Of a stretch of 32,092 nucleotides of DNA, positions 1 to 7,424 are shown in pieces. The DNA lies in NCBI GenBank assembly GCA_038064955.1, contig JBBTRY010000009.1:1-32092 (forward strand). Direction: 5' to 3'. Source of the stretch: JBBTQX01 sp038064955. GTDB lineage: Bacteria > Patescibacteriota > Minisyncoccia > UBA6257 > GWB1-50-10. How positions within the stretch are numbered: the stretch's first letter is position 1; every line of letters starts with the position of its first letter. Under the pieces are notes generated by a model, which was given only the letters and a program-made list of their open reading frames with translations, was not told where the DNA came from and did not search any database. A program made the translations under genes and the position numbers.

Positions 1-43
1 ATTTGCCGAGGGGCGAAGCCCCGAGGCAACTTCTTCGGCAAAT
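1..43. repeat. GC-rich compound hairpin at window edge
   Basis: Bases 3-7 and 25-29 pair, enclosing a GGGGC-GAA-GCCCC hairpin (10-22), with symmetric GA/GA mismatches between the two helices. An alternative outer pairing joins ATTTGCCGA (1-9) to TCGGCAAAT (35-43). On the minus strand it lies just downstream of tRNA-Ala, so it may help end the tRNA transcript or be a REP-like palindrome. No T tract is visible inside the window, and the sequence beyond position 1 is unknown. Confidence 0.5.
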
Positions 44-49
44 CTGAAA

Positions 50-125
50 TGGTGGACCCGACCGGATTCGAACCGGTGACCTCCTCGTTGCAAACGAGGC
101 GCTCTACCAACTAAGCTACGGGCCC
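50..125 (-). tRNA. tRNA-Ala (anticodon UGC)
   Basis: The minus strand folds as a complete cloverleaf. The acceptor stem GGGCCCG pairs with CGGGTCC and contains the G3-U70 wobble that identifies alanine tRNAs. The anticodon loop TTTGCAA gives anticodon UGC. The T arm is intact and CCA is encoded at 52-50. It lies 9 nt downstream of tRNA-Ile on the same strand, so the two are probably co-transcribed. This Ile-Ala pair is common in 16S-23S spacers, but no 16S gene lies upstream here. Confidence 0.96.
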
Positions 126-134
126 TCGAGGCTG

Positions 135-206
135 TGGGTGTGGAAGGAATCGAACCTTCGACCTCTGTCTTATCAGGACAGCGTTCTACCACTGAACTAC
201 ACACCC
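135..206 (-). tRNA. tRNA-Ile (anticodon GAU)
   Basis: The minus strand folds as a 72-nt cloverleaf. The acceptor stem is GGGTGTG/CACACCC, the D stem GTTC/GAAC, the anticodon stem CTGTC/GACAG with loop CTGATAA (anticodon GAU), and the T stem GAAGG/CCTTC. The discriminator is A and CCA is not encoded, unlike the neighbouring tRNA-Ala. It decodes AUC/AUU isoleucine codons. Confidence 0.96.
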
Positions 207-208
207 GA

Positions 209-284
209 GTTAAATTACCAAGCCGACGCTCCGGTCGGCTCTCCGACCTCGCTCCGCGAGCGTCGGAGCTGAACTATGTGCCCG
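209..284 (-). other. Possible tRNA 5' remnant interrupted by a palindrome
   Basis: Reading the minus strand from 284, CGGGCACATAGTTCAGC resembles the acceptor and D-arm start of a tRNA such as the adjacent tRNA-Ile. The GC-rich double hairpin follows, and then TTGGTAATTTAAC, which looks like the rest of a D arm. No anticodon or T arm follows. This could be a decayed tRNA with an inserted palindrome or a chance resemblance, and the evidence is weak. Confidence 0.3.
221..268. repeat. Tandem GC-rich stem-loops (REP-like)
   Basis: Two adjacent stem-loops sit 15 nt upstream of tRNA-Ile. The first is AGCCGAC (221-227)/GTCGGCT (234-240). The second is CTCCGAC (241-247)/GTCGGAG (262-268), extended inward by CTCGC/GCGAG. 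The paired GC-rich hairpins resemble bacterial REP/BIME elements. No T tract follows on either strand, so a simple intrinsic terminator is unlikely. Confidence 0.55.
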
Positions 285-331
285 ACTGACTATTTTTACA
301 CTTTCTCCGGGAATTTTTCAACAAGGGCCGG

Positions 332-523
332 TTATTTTATAAGCTTGAGATTCTCAAATCCCTGCGTGTCGAATTTCACGGCGGCGGCCGACGGTGCCGG
401 CACTTCAAGCGCATTCTCCAGCGTTCCGCCGATTGAGACGATGCTCCAGACCGCAAAGCCGCCGATCAGGAGACACATCAGGATGGCCAAGAGCAGGAAA
501 ATGGATTGTTTCTTTTTAAACAT
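332..523 (-). CDS. Small single-pass membrane protein of a pilus-like operon
   Basis: This 63-residue protein starts with MFKKKQ, followed by a hydrophobic segment at about residues 7-30, then a Ser/Ala/Pro-rich stretch and a short polar tail ending in KLIK. It probably sits in the inner membrane with the C-terminus outside. It starts 3 nt after the stop of the PilO-like gene on the same strand, so the two are very likely co-transcribed and perhaps translationally coupled; no Shine-Dalgarno site precedes it. The position would fit an accessory type IV pilus protein, but I recognise no family. Its length and alanine/proline content are compatible with a minor anchoring subunit, which is inference only. 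Confidence 0.62.
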   Translation of the reverse strand: MFKKKQSIFLLLAILMCLLIGGFAVWSIVSIGGTLENALEVPAPSAAAVKFDTQGFENLKLIK

Positions 524-526
524 GGA

Positions 527-1054
527 TTACCTGTAAAAAACCCGGGCACTCACCGACATCGTGAACTTTCCACCGTCGCTGTTGATGGAAATCTTGTCAA
601 TTGAATTCAGGTATTGAAAATCTTGGATGGATTTTATGAAAGACATCAGCGAACTGAAATTTTCAGAACCCGCGGTCAAATTGAAAGAAATGGAACCGAG
701 ACCTTGGTCGGATTTAGGCGTTTCACCGGCGAAAGAGAAACCATATTCCACGTTGCTTCGCGCCGCGAGCGTCTGAATGTCCCGATTGAGATTTATGAGC
801 TGGTCATAGGACGGAATGATGTTATAAAGGACGTTCAAATAATTCTTGGCCTTCGAATTGTATTGGGAACGCAAATTAGCCAGTTCTCCAGCCGAAGCCG
901 TCCGGCTCGCGAGAGAGGCCCGGGCCGTCTCGATTCTGCCCATATAATCGACCATATTGCCCTTGAAGAAAAGGATGCCTCCGAAAAGCGCGATCACGAT
1001 AAGAAGCGCGACGCTCATCTCGACTATGAATTTCTTTTTGAAATGATTATCCAT
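527..1054 (-). CDS. PilO-like type IV pilus inner-membrane protein
   Basis: The protein has 175 residues. A short basic N-terminus (DNHFKKKF) leads into one transmembrane helix at about residues 10-30, then an Ala/Arg/Glu-rich helical segment (about 38-75), and a C-terminal alpha/beta region with the pattern LTAGSENFSSLMSFIKSIQ. TM helix, coiled coil and ferredoxin-like domain in that order is typical of PilO, which with PilM, PilN and PilP links the type IV pilus motor to the envelope. It is close to the usual PilO length of about 200. PilM and PilN are not in this window. The gene diverges from dprA, and competence and pilus genes often cooperate in DNA uptake. The family call rests on architecture and pattern, not on an alignment. 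Confidence 0.66.
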   Translation of the reverse strand: MDNHFKKKFIVEMSVALLIVIALFGGILFFKGNMVDYMGRIETARASLASRTASAGELANLRSQYNSKAKNYLNVLYNIIPSYDQLINLNRDIQTLAARSNVEYGFSFAGETPKSDQGLGSISFNLTAGSENFSSLMSFIKSIQDFQYLNSIDKISINSDGGKFTMSVSARVFYR

Positions 1055-1065
1055 CTCTTCATTTC

Positions 1066-1089
1066 ATTATAACTCATTTAATCTATAAT
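1066..1089. promoter_or_regulatory. Divergent -10 boxes between pilO-like gene and dprA
   Basis: The minus strand has TATAAT at 1071-1066, 11 nt before the pilO-like start codon. The plus strand has TATAAT at 1084-1089, overlapping the first possible dprA ATG (1088). If the plus-strand box is real, transcription would start near 1096 and translation would begin at the in-frame ATG at 1103. Neither has a good -35 box. Confidence 0.4.
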
Positions 1090-1966
1090 GGTTAGAACTG
1101 CGATGGAAACTATTCGCCCGGACGAAGAAAATTATCCGAAACTTTTGAAGGAGCTCAATGACGCTCCTTCCCCTCTTTATTTCACCGGTTCCCTGCCGAA
1201 GGCGAGCGACGTTCTTGTGGCCATTGTGGGCACGAGAAAAGCCGGCCGAGAAGGCCTTTTGGCGGCTAAGCAGATCGGACGTGATCTCGCCAAAGCCGGC
1301 GCGGTCGTGGTAAGCGGACTCGCTTTAGGCATTGACGGGGCGGCGCACGAGGGCGCGGTCGCGGCACACGGCCGAACAATCGCCGTTCTTGGCACCGGCG
1401 CGGATACCATCTATCCTGCCGCGCATGAAAATCTCGCCCGCGAAATACTGGAGAACAATGGTGCGATATTATCCGAATATCCGCCGGGAACGCCTTCTCT
1501 CCCTTATCAATTTTTAGAACGGAATAGGATTATCAGCGGACTTTCGATAGCAACCGTGGTTATCGAAGCGCCGGCTCGTTCGGGCGCGCTCGCGACGGCC
1601 CGCTTCGCCCTGGAACAAGGCCGGGAACTTTTCGTCGTGCCCGGTCCGGCCGTGAGCCAAAATTACCGGGGCTCCCATATGCTTCTCCGAAACGGCGCCA
1701 GAATCGCGACCTCCGCCGAAGAGATATTGGAAGATTTGGAAATCATTATGGAAAATCTCCAAATGACCCTGCCTCTCGCGGAGAAAAAAGGAAATAATTC
1801 TGTGATTATCGAGGCACTCAATAATTCGCCGGAACCACTCACGGTTGACAAGCTGGCAGAAAACACTAATCTTGAAATTCATATACTCAATCAGCGCCTG
1901 ACCCTCCTGACCATGGAGGGGTTAATCGAAGAAAAAGGCGGCCGATTCAGGTTAACCAGACAGTAA
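1088..1966 (+). CDS. dprA: DNA-processing protein DprA (Smf)
   Basis: DprA binds incoming single-stranded DNA and loads RecA during natural transformation. The 292-residue protein has the Rossmann-like DprA core at about residues 10-215, with VGTRKAGREG near 47, SGLALGIDGAAHEGAV, and a segment containing LSEYPPG and FLERNRIISGLS. A C-terminal winged-helix domain follows (about 225-292). The N-terminal SAM domain of longer homologues is absent. Two starts are possible: ATG 1088, or ATG 1103, which is favoured if the -10 box overlapping 1088 is used. topA follows after 7 nt; dprA-topA is a common bacterial pairing. The nearby pilus-like genes fit a competence role, but that link is inference. 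Confidence 0.95.
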   Translation: MVRTAMETIRPDEENYPKLLKELNDAPSPLYFTGSLPKASDVLVAIVGTRKAGREGLLAAKQIGRDLAKAGAVVVSGLALGIDGAAHEGAVAAHGRTIAVLGTGADTIYPAAHENLAREILENNGAILSEYPPGTPSLPYQFLERNRIISGLSIATVVIEAPARSGALATARFALEQGRELFVVPGPAVSQNYRGSHMLLRNGARIATSAEEILEDLEIIMENLQMTLPLAEKKGNNSVIIEALNNSPEPLTVDKLAENTNLEIHILNQRLTLLTMEGLIEEKGGRFRLTRQ

Positions 1967-1973
1967 AATAATA

Positions 1974-4145
1974 ATGAACTTAGTAATCGTAGAAAGTCCA
2001 ACCAAAGCCAAAACGATTTCGAAATACCTCGACTCATCTTTTGAAATCCGGGCCAGTGTCGGCCATATCCGAGACCTTCCTAAAAATAACAAGAAGGCTA
2101 TCGATATTCCGGCCGGTTTCGTGCCCCACTACGAGATAGTGAAAGGCAAGGAAGCGGTCGTGGAGGAGCTCTCCAAACTCGCCAAGAAGGCCAAGATAGT
2201 CTATCTCGCAACCGACCCCGACAGGGAGGGCGAGGCCATCGCCTGGCACATTCAAGCCGCCTGCGGTCTTAAAAATCCCAAACGCGTTGTTTTCCATGAA
2301 ATTACGGAAAATGCCGTTAAGGAGGCAATGGAGCATCCGCGCGAAATCGATTTGAATTTATTGAAAGCCCAGGAAGCTCGGCGAATATTGGATCGGCTCT
2401 TCGGCTATGACCTTTCGGGGCTCATTTGGAAGAAAGTGCGCTACGGGCTCTCGGCCGGCCGGGTCCAATCTCCCGCTCTCCGTATTCTTGTGGAGCGCGA
2501 GCGCGAGATAAAAGCCTTTATACCCGAAACATTCTGGGCTATCGCCGGAAATTTCCTCACGGAAAAAAATGAAGAAATAACTCTCGTGTGCGTCAAAGAA
2601 CCCCGCGACCGGAAAGAGATGGGGTATATTCTTGAAACGGCTCGAACCAGCAAATGGGCCGTGACTGGCGTGAAACAAACGGAGATAAAACGCTCGCCCC
2701 GCCCGCCTTTCACGACTTCGACCCTTCAGCAGGCGGCAAGCTCCCGGCTCGGCTATTCCCCTTCGCGCACGATGTCTATCGCCCAGAAACTTTACGAACA
2801 AGGCCTCATCACTTATATGAGAACGGACAGCGTAAATATCAGCAAAGAAATCCTGCCCGCTATCCTGGCGGAAGTGGAAAGTAAATTCGGCAAAGAATAC
2901 GTTGAGTCTCGCGTCTTCGTCACGAAGAGCAAAAACGCGCAGGAAGCGCATGAAGCCGTCCGGCCCACGCAGATAAAAAAGAAAACGGCCGGCAATACTG
3001 AAGAACAGAAACGGCTCTATACGCTTATTTGGGAACGCACCATCGCGACGCAGATGGCGGACGCAAAGCTCCTCCGCACGACCGTAACGGCGAACGTTGG
3101 GATCAAGGATATCCTGCCGGATTTCACGGCAAGCGGCAGTATCGTGCTCTCCCCCGGCTGGCTCGCCGGCGACCCGCGCTCGCGCGGCGAAGAAAGAGAA
3201 ATGCTTCGGGTTTCCAGTGGCGAACCGCTTACTTTGAAAAAAATTGATGAGGAAGAAAAACAAACGGAACCGCCGCCCCGCTACACGGAGGCCGGTTTGG
3301 TAAAAGAATTGGAGAAACGGGAAATCGGCCGGCCCTCCACCTATGCCGCCATCATCTTTACTCTTCTCAAAAGAAATTACGTGGAAAAAGAGGGTCGGGC
3401 GCTTAGGCCCACCGACACCGGCGAGGTAGTGTCCGGATTTGTAGAGAAGAATTTTGAGAATTATATCAGCGACTCTTTTACGGCCGAAATGGAAAATGAT
3501 TTGGACGAAATCGCGGACGGCAAGCGGGATTACGAAAAAACCCTTAAGGATTTTTACGGCCCTTTCTCGAAAGACGTGAAAGCAAAAGATAAGCTGGAAA
3601 AAGCCACGACTTTGGGCGAAGATGCCCGCTTCAAATGCCCCTTGAACGAAAACCACGGCATTATGGACATAAAACTTTCCCGTACCGGCCGATTTTTGAG
3701 TTGCAAGCGCTTTCCCGAATGCATGGGTGCGAGAAAAATAGATGGCTCCGTAATGGAACCGCCCAAAGAGACGGGCGAAGCCTGCCCTAAATGCGGCAAA
3801 GGTAAATTGGTGGAAAAAGAAGGCCGCTTCGGAAAATTCATCGCCTGTTCCACCTACCCGAAATGCAAATTTATCAAACAGAGCGAAAACAACATCAAAG
3901 GTACGGGCGTAAAATGTCCGCTCGATAATGGGGAGATTGCGGAGCGCCGAGGACGCTTCGGGCCATTCTTCAGCTGTGCCAACTATCCGGACTGCAAGTT
4001 CATAATGAAATCAAAGCCCACGGGAAATAAATGCGAACTTTGCAGCTCACTCATGATGGAAGGCACGAAAACCATTCCCGAGCGCTGTTCAAACAGAGCC
4101 TGTCCGAACCACAATCCGCACAAATTAAATAAAAAATCTGGTTAA
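1974..4145 (+). CDS. topA: DNA topoisomerase I (type IA)
   Basis: This enzyme relaxes negative supercoils by cutting one strand through a 5'-phosphotyrosine. The protein has 723 residues. The TOPRIM domain starts at residue 3 with VIVESPTKAKT (Glu7) and carries the metal-binding DPDREGEAIAWH motif (Asp81, Asp83, Glu85). The catalytic tyrosine is Tyr281 in ITYMRTDS. The central toroid runs to about residue 550. The C-terminal part has four cysteine zinc ribbons: CPLNEN...CKRFPEC, CPKCGKG...CSTYPKC, CPLDNG...CANYPDC and a final CELC...CSNRAC. It is translated right after dprA. Its stop codon overlaps that of map on the other strand, with no terminator hairpin seen between them. Confidence 0.98.
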   Translation: MNLVIVESPTKAKTISKYLDSSFEIRASVGHIRDLPKNNKKAIDIPAGFVPHYEIVKGKEAVVEELSKLAKKAKIVYLATDPDREGEAIAWHIQAACGLKNPKRVVFHEITENAVKEAMEHPREIDLNLLKAQEARRILDRLFGYDLSGLIWKKVRYGLSAGRVQSPALRILVEREREIKAFIPETFWAIAGNFLTEKNEEITLVCVKEPRDRKEMGYILETARTSKWAVTGVKQTEIKRSPRPPFTTSTLQQAASSRLGYSPSRTMSIAQKLYEQGLITYMRTDSVNISKEILPAILAEVESKFGKEYVESRVFVTKSKNAQEAHEAVRPTQIKKKTAGNTEEQKRLYTLIWERTIATQMADAKLLRTTVTANVGIKDILPDFTASGSIVLSPGWLAGDPRSRGEEREMLRVSSGEPLTLKKIDEEEKQTEPPPRYTEAGLVKELEKREIGRPSTYAAIIFTLLKRNYVEKEGRALRPTDTGEVVSGFVEKNFENYISDSFTAEMENDLDEIADGKRDYEKTLKDFYGPFSKDVKAKDKLEKATTLGEDARFKCPLNENHGIMDIKLSRTGRFLSCKRFPECMGARKIDGSVMEPPKETGEACPKCGKGKLVEKEGRFGKFIACSTYPKCKFIKQSENNIKGTGVKCPLDNGEIAERRGRFGPFFSCANYPDCKFIMKSKPTGNKCELCSSLMMEGTKTIPERCSNRACPNHNPHKLNKKSG

Positions 4146-4903
4146 AACGGTGTCAGAATCTCCGGTCCGTTGTTTGTGATAACTATCGTCTTTTCAAAAT
4201 GGGCGCTCATACTCCCGTCTTTCGTGGAATAGCTCTCATCATCCTTGTTCTGGCGGATTTGGGAGGTACCTAGAGAGACCATCGGCTCGATAGCCAAGAC
4301 CATTCCCTCTTTCAGTTTCATTCCCTCGCCTTTCCGGCCGTAATTATAAACCGAGGGTTCTTCATGGAGCTTTAAACCCACTCCATGGCCCGTAAGCCCC
4401 GCTATAATGCTCAATCCATTTGTCTCCACGTGATTTTCTATCGCCCAGCCGATATCGCCAAGTGTATTGCCCTTCCTGGCTTCGGCAATGGCCAATCTTA
4501 ACGATTCCTCGGTCGCGCCAAGGAGTTTTTTCACTTCGGGCGATGCCTCCCCCAATGCCACGGTGAGTGCCGCGTCCGTAATATAGCCTTTATAAACCAC
4601 TCCGAAATCCAACTTCAGAACATCACCACTCTGGAGGGTGTAGCTCGTGGGCTCGCCGTGCACCACTTGGTCGTTCAACGACGTGCAGATATTGAAAGGA
4701 TAGGACTTGGAAGAACCTTCCGGATGATAGTTCAAAAAAGCCGAACCGGCGCCGGCATCTTTAAGCATCGCTTTCGCGAGCTCCTCGAATTCTATGAGAA
4801 CGACTCCGACTTTTGCCTTATTCCTAAGTGCGAGGAGAATGTCCACCAGAATCCTTCCGGAGGCGCGCAAACCACCCAAATCTTTTTCGTTTCTGATAAT
4901 CAT
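4142..4903 (-). CDS. map: Methionine aminopeptidase type I
   Basis: The enzyme removes the initiator methionine from nascent proteins. It has 253 residues, the normal size for a type Ia enzyme without an N-terminal extension. All five metal ligands are present: Asp99 (KLDFG), Asp110 (YITDAA), His173 (GHGVG), Glu206 (AIEPM) and Glu237 (HFEKT). His82 (VVHGEP) and His180 are the usual substrate-contacting histidines. It starts 6 nt after adk, giving the classical secY-adk-map order. infA, rpmJ, rpsM, rpsK, rpoA and rplQ, which often follow, are absent because the convergent topA lies downstream. Confidence 0.97.
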   Translation of the reverse strand: MIIRNEKDLGGLRASGRILVDILLALRNKAKVGVVLIEFEELAKAMLKDAGAGSAFLNYHPEGSSKSYPFNICTSLNDQVVHGEPTSYTLQSGDVLKLDFGVVYKGYITDAALTVALGEASPEVKKLLGATEESLRLAIAEARKGNTLGDIGWAIENHVETNGLSIIAGLTGHGVGLKLHEEPSVYNYGRKGEGMKLKEGMVLAIEPMVSLGTSQIRQNKDDESYSTKDGSMSAHFEKTIVITNNGPEILTPF

Positions 4904-4909
4904 ATCGGG

Positions 4910-5590
4910 TTATTTAAGTTTCAGCGCTTTTTTAACGCTCCCAAAAACCTTGAAAGGCAGGGGTTCGCCGTTTATCGGAAAAACTTTGAAATTTCTTTTC
5001 TTCATTCCGGCGATTATGGGGTAAGTGCGGTTGTGGTACTCTTTCAGGCGGACCTTTATCACTTCCGGCTTGTCCAGAGAGCGCGTCCGCATCTTTCCGG
5101 CGCAGAAGGTGCAGATTTTTATCTTGGCATTTCCTAAGAGCGGCAGTCCGCAGACCGAGCACACGAGCCGGTGGCTGTTCCGATTGAGCGACGCCTTTTC
5201 GCTCACCTGAAGCTGAATGACGGCGACATTACCTTTACCATAAAGCCTTTCAAGTACCTTTGCCAAGCCGTTATCTTTTTTTCCGAACGCTTCGGGCAAT
5301 GTTCTCGGAGAACCGCTGAAAACTATACTATAGCCCAGCTTTGCCATCCGTCCGGCAAATTGAGCGGTAATATTAAAAACCCACGAAGGGGTACAAAGCA
5401 CGCCCGAATCGAAAATGCGCCGCTCCCGTCGAAGGACTGCATTCTTCTCCCATCCGGGAGCTCGGACCAGGCTTTCGATATACCGTCCCGTATCGAAATG
5501 AATGAAATTGTATCTCCGCGCCAAAAGCTCCGCCTGCGTTCCCTTCCCGCTTCCCGGCGGCCCGTAGATGATAACCGCTTGTTTTTGCAT
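4910..5590 (-). CDS. adk: Adenylate kinase, divergent
   Basis: The enzyme catalyses ATP + AMP = 2 ADP. The 226-residue protein has a perfect P-loop, GPPGSGKGT, at residues 10-18. A zinc-type LID follows with Cys144, Cys147, Cys160 and Cys163. The segment EVIKVRLKEYHNRTYPII matches the post-LID helix of the family. It departs from the family at two places: the AMP-binding motif that normally reads TGD is DTGRYIE (33-39), and the usual DGFPRT is SGSPRT (92-97), with Asp replaced by Ser. The position between secY and map supports the adk assignment, but another NMP kinase specificity is possible. It is separated from secY by a terminator and may have its own promoter; TATGAT at 5602-5597 is a weak -10 candidate. 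Confidence 0.85.
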   Translation of the reverse strand: MQKQAVIIYGPPGSGKGTQAELLARRYNFIHFDTGRYIESLVRAPGWEKNAVLRRERRIFDSGVLCTPSWVFNITAQFAGRMAKLGYSIVFSGSPRTLPEAFGKKDNGLAKVLERLYGKGNVAVIQLQVSEKASLNRNSHRLVCSVCGLPLLGNAKIKICTFCAGKMRTRSLDKPEVIKVRLKEYHNRTYPIIAGMKKRNFKVFPINGEPLPFKVFGSVKKALKLK

Positions 5591-5612
5591 GATTCAATCA
5601 TATCCCAAAATC

Positions 5613-5651
5613 CCAAAAATAAAAAACCGATCTGATTCCGAAGAATCAGAT
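5613..5651 (-). terminator. Intrinsic terminator after secY
   Basis: On the minus strand, ATCTGATTC (5651-5643) pairs with GAATCAGAT (5638-5630) around a stable TTCG tetraloop, followed by CGG and a T-rich tract (5627-5613). It lies 69 nt after the secY stop and 40 nt before adk, so it would separate adk-map from the ribosomal-protein transcript, fully or partly. Confidence 0.8.
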
Positions 5652-5719
5652 ACGGGTAAGACTTGTCCGCCGGCTGGGGCGGATTGATAGCGTGTTTTCG
5701 AGACGGTAAGGTTAGGGCT

Positions 5720-6991
5720 CTAGAATATCCCCTCGTATTCGCGAACAGTAAGTTGGCTCTCAATCTGCTTCATTATCTCAAGCGCCACCGCCACCACGAT
5801 AAGGAGCGCCGTGCCGCCGATGGTAAGAGCCTGGATGCCAGTCACAATCTGCGTTATGTTCGGAAGAACGGCAACAACGCCCAGAAAGAGCGCGCCAAAG
5901 AGCGTGATGCGCCGAACAATCCGGCCCACCATCTCCGCCGTCGCCTCGCCCGGCCGGATGCCCGGGATGAATCCCCCGCTCCGCTGGAGGTTCTTGGCAA
6001 TTTCCTGCGGATCGAAAGTGATAGCCGTATAAAAATAAGTGAAGAGCACGACGAGCGCGAAGTAGGCCAAGCTGTAGAGCGGGATGTTCGCGAAGAAGCC
6101 GCTCACGAGTTCATTCAGCTTTAGGGAAAGCGCCGGAGAAAATATGGAAGCCGCCTGGGCGATGAATTGCGGAAAGAGCAAAAGCGAAATGGCGAAGATA
6201 ATAGGAATGACGCCCGCCTGGTTCACGCGGAGAGGCAGATAAGTGTTCACACCGCCGTACATCTTGTTCCCCCGCACCTGCTTGGCATAGGAGACCGGAA
6301 TTTTCCGCTCACCCTCATTCACGAAAACTACGCCCGCGATGACGATAATACTTAGAACCACGAAAGCGATGTAGGTCGGAAGCATAGCCGGATTGTAATT
6401 GAAGAAAGCCGAGCTCACCTCCTGGGGCAACTGGCTCACAATGCCGGCGAAAATAATCAGGGATACCCCATTCCCGATCTTGTATTCGGAGATGAGTTCG
6501 CCAATCCACATCAAAAAGATGCTGCCGGCCGTGACTACGATGACATTCCCGAAGAAATTGACGAAGGACAGTCTATCCAAAATTCCCTGGGAAGTCAGAA
6601 GATTCAAAAAGCCGTAGGCCTGAAGAATCGCCAAAGGTACGGTGAGATAGCGTGAGATACGATTGAACTTCGCCTGGCCCGCCGCTCCCTCTTCGTAATA
6701 GGCCTTCTTGAGATTCGGAAAGACGATAGTCAAAAGCTGCATTATAATGGTGGCCGTGATATAGGGACCGACGCCCAACATCATCACCGACAGATTGGAA
6801 AGGCCGCCGCCCGAAAATATATTCAGGAAGCTGAAAAGCTGGTTCGAGCCCAGGAATTGCTGGAGCTTCAAAACATCAATGCCCGGAATCGGAATGGTGG
6901 CCAGAAGCCGGAAAACGAAAAGCCAGAAAAGGACCATCAGGACCTTCTTTCTCAAATCCGGAATTTTGAATATCTGGAGAAAACGATTCAT
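5720..6991 (-). CDS. secY: Protein translocase subunit SecY
   Basis: SecY forms the membrane pore of the SecYEG translocon. The 423-residue protein shows about ten hydrophobic segments and conserved stretches: FRLLATIPIPGID near residue 30, GVGPYITATIIMQLL near 75, GNGVSLIIFAGI in the middle, and YFYTAITFDPQEIAKNLQRS before IPGIRPG near residue 345. It begins with MNRFLQIFKIPDLRKK, typical of the family. An AAGGA sequence 9 nt before the ATG is the only convincing Shine-Dalgarno site in the cluster. It follows rplO by 12 nt, the conserved spc-operon order. Confidence 0.98.
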   Translation of the reverse strand: MNRFLQIFKIPDLRKKVLMVLFWLFVFRLLATIPIPGIDVLKLQQFLGSNQLFSFLNIFSGGGLSNLSVMMLGVGPYITATIIMQLLTIVFPNLKKAYYEEGAAGQAKFNRISRYLTVPLAILQAYGFLNLLTSQGILDRLSFVNFFGNVIVVTAGSIFLMWIGELISEYKIGNGVSLIIFAGIVSQLPQEVSSAFFNYNPAMLPTYIAFVVLSIIVIAGVVFVNEGERKIPVSYAKQVRGNKMYGGVNTYLPLRVNQAGVIPIIFAISLLLFPQFIAQAASIFSPALSLKLNELVSGFFANIPLYSLAYFALVVLFTYFYTAITFDPQEIAKNLQRSGGFIPGIRPGEATAEMVGRIVRRITLFGALFLGVVAVLPNITQIVTGIQALTIGGTALLIVVAVALEIMKQIESQLTVREYEGIF

Positions 6992-7003
6992 AGATTCATA
7001 TCC

Positions 7004-7423
7004 TTATTTTACACTACCGCCGGCTTTTTCTATCTTGGCCTTCGCCGAAGCGGAAACTTTGATGCCTTCGAGAACCAGAGCTTCCTTCAATTCGCCGTTT
7101 CCCAGGACTTTCACGCGCTCCGAAAGCCTGCCAATGACTTTTTTCTGCACCAGAATATTTTTGTCTAATTTTCCGCCCACGGCGTACTTTCCGAGATCGC
7201 CGACATTCAGCTCTATAGCCGGCTCCCTTCTGGATTTGTTCTTCACGCCCCGGAGCTTCGGTAACTTCGATATGATATCCCGCTCGGCCGGGCGCATACG
7301 ACGTCCGGAGCGCGCCTTTTGTCCCTTCTGACCCTTGCCGGAAGTGGTGCCGCGCTTGCCGCCGCGGCCGACCCGCTTCTTCCTCTTCTTCGCGTTCTTC
7401 GATTTTAATTCGTGGGTTTGCAT
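7004..7423 (-). CDS. rplO: Large ribosomal subunit protein uL15
   Basis: L15 is a late-assembly protein of the 50S subunit. The 139-residue protein starts MQTHELKSKNAKKRKKRVGRG, followed by the Gly/Lys-rich RNA-binding tail characteristic of the N-terminus (RGKRGTTSGKGQKGQKARSG in pattern), then a globular C-terminal domain with the GELKEALVLEGIKVSASAK motif. The start 1 nt after rpsE shows that rpmD (L30), which sits between rpsE and rplO in most bacteria, is absent. Confidence 0.97.
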   Translation of the reverse strand: MQTHELKSKNAKKRKKRVGRGGKRGTTSGKGQKGQKARSGRRMRPAERDIISKLPKLRGVKNKSRREPAIELNVGDLGKYAVGGKLDKNILVQKKVIGRLSERVKVLGNGELKEALVLEGIKVSASAKAKIEKAGGSVK

Positions 7424-7424
7424 A

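Noticed and set aside
2358..3656. Long open frame of 432 codons on the strand opposite topA
   Set aside because: It is antisense to a fully conserved topoisomerase, has Phe/Arg-rich composition typical of a shadow frame, and no recognisable motif.
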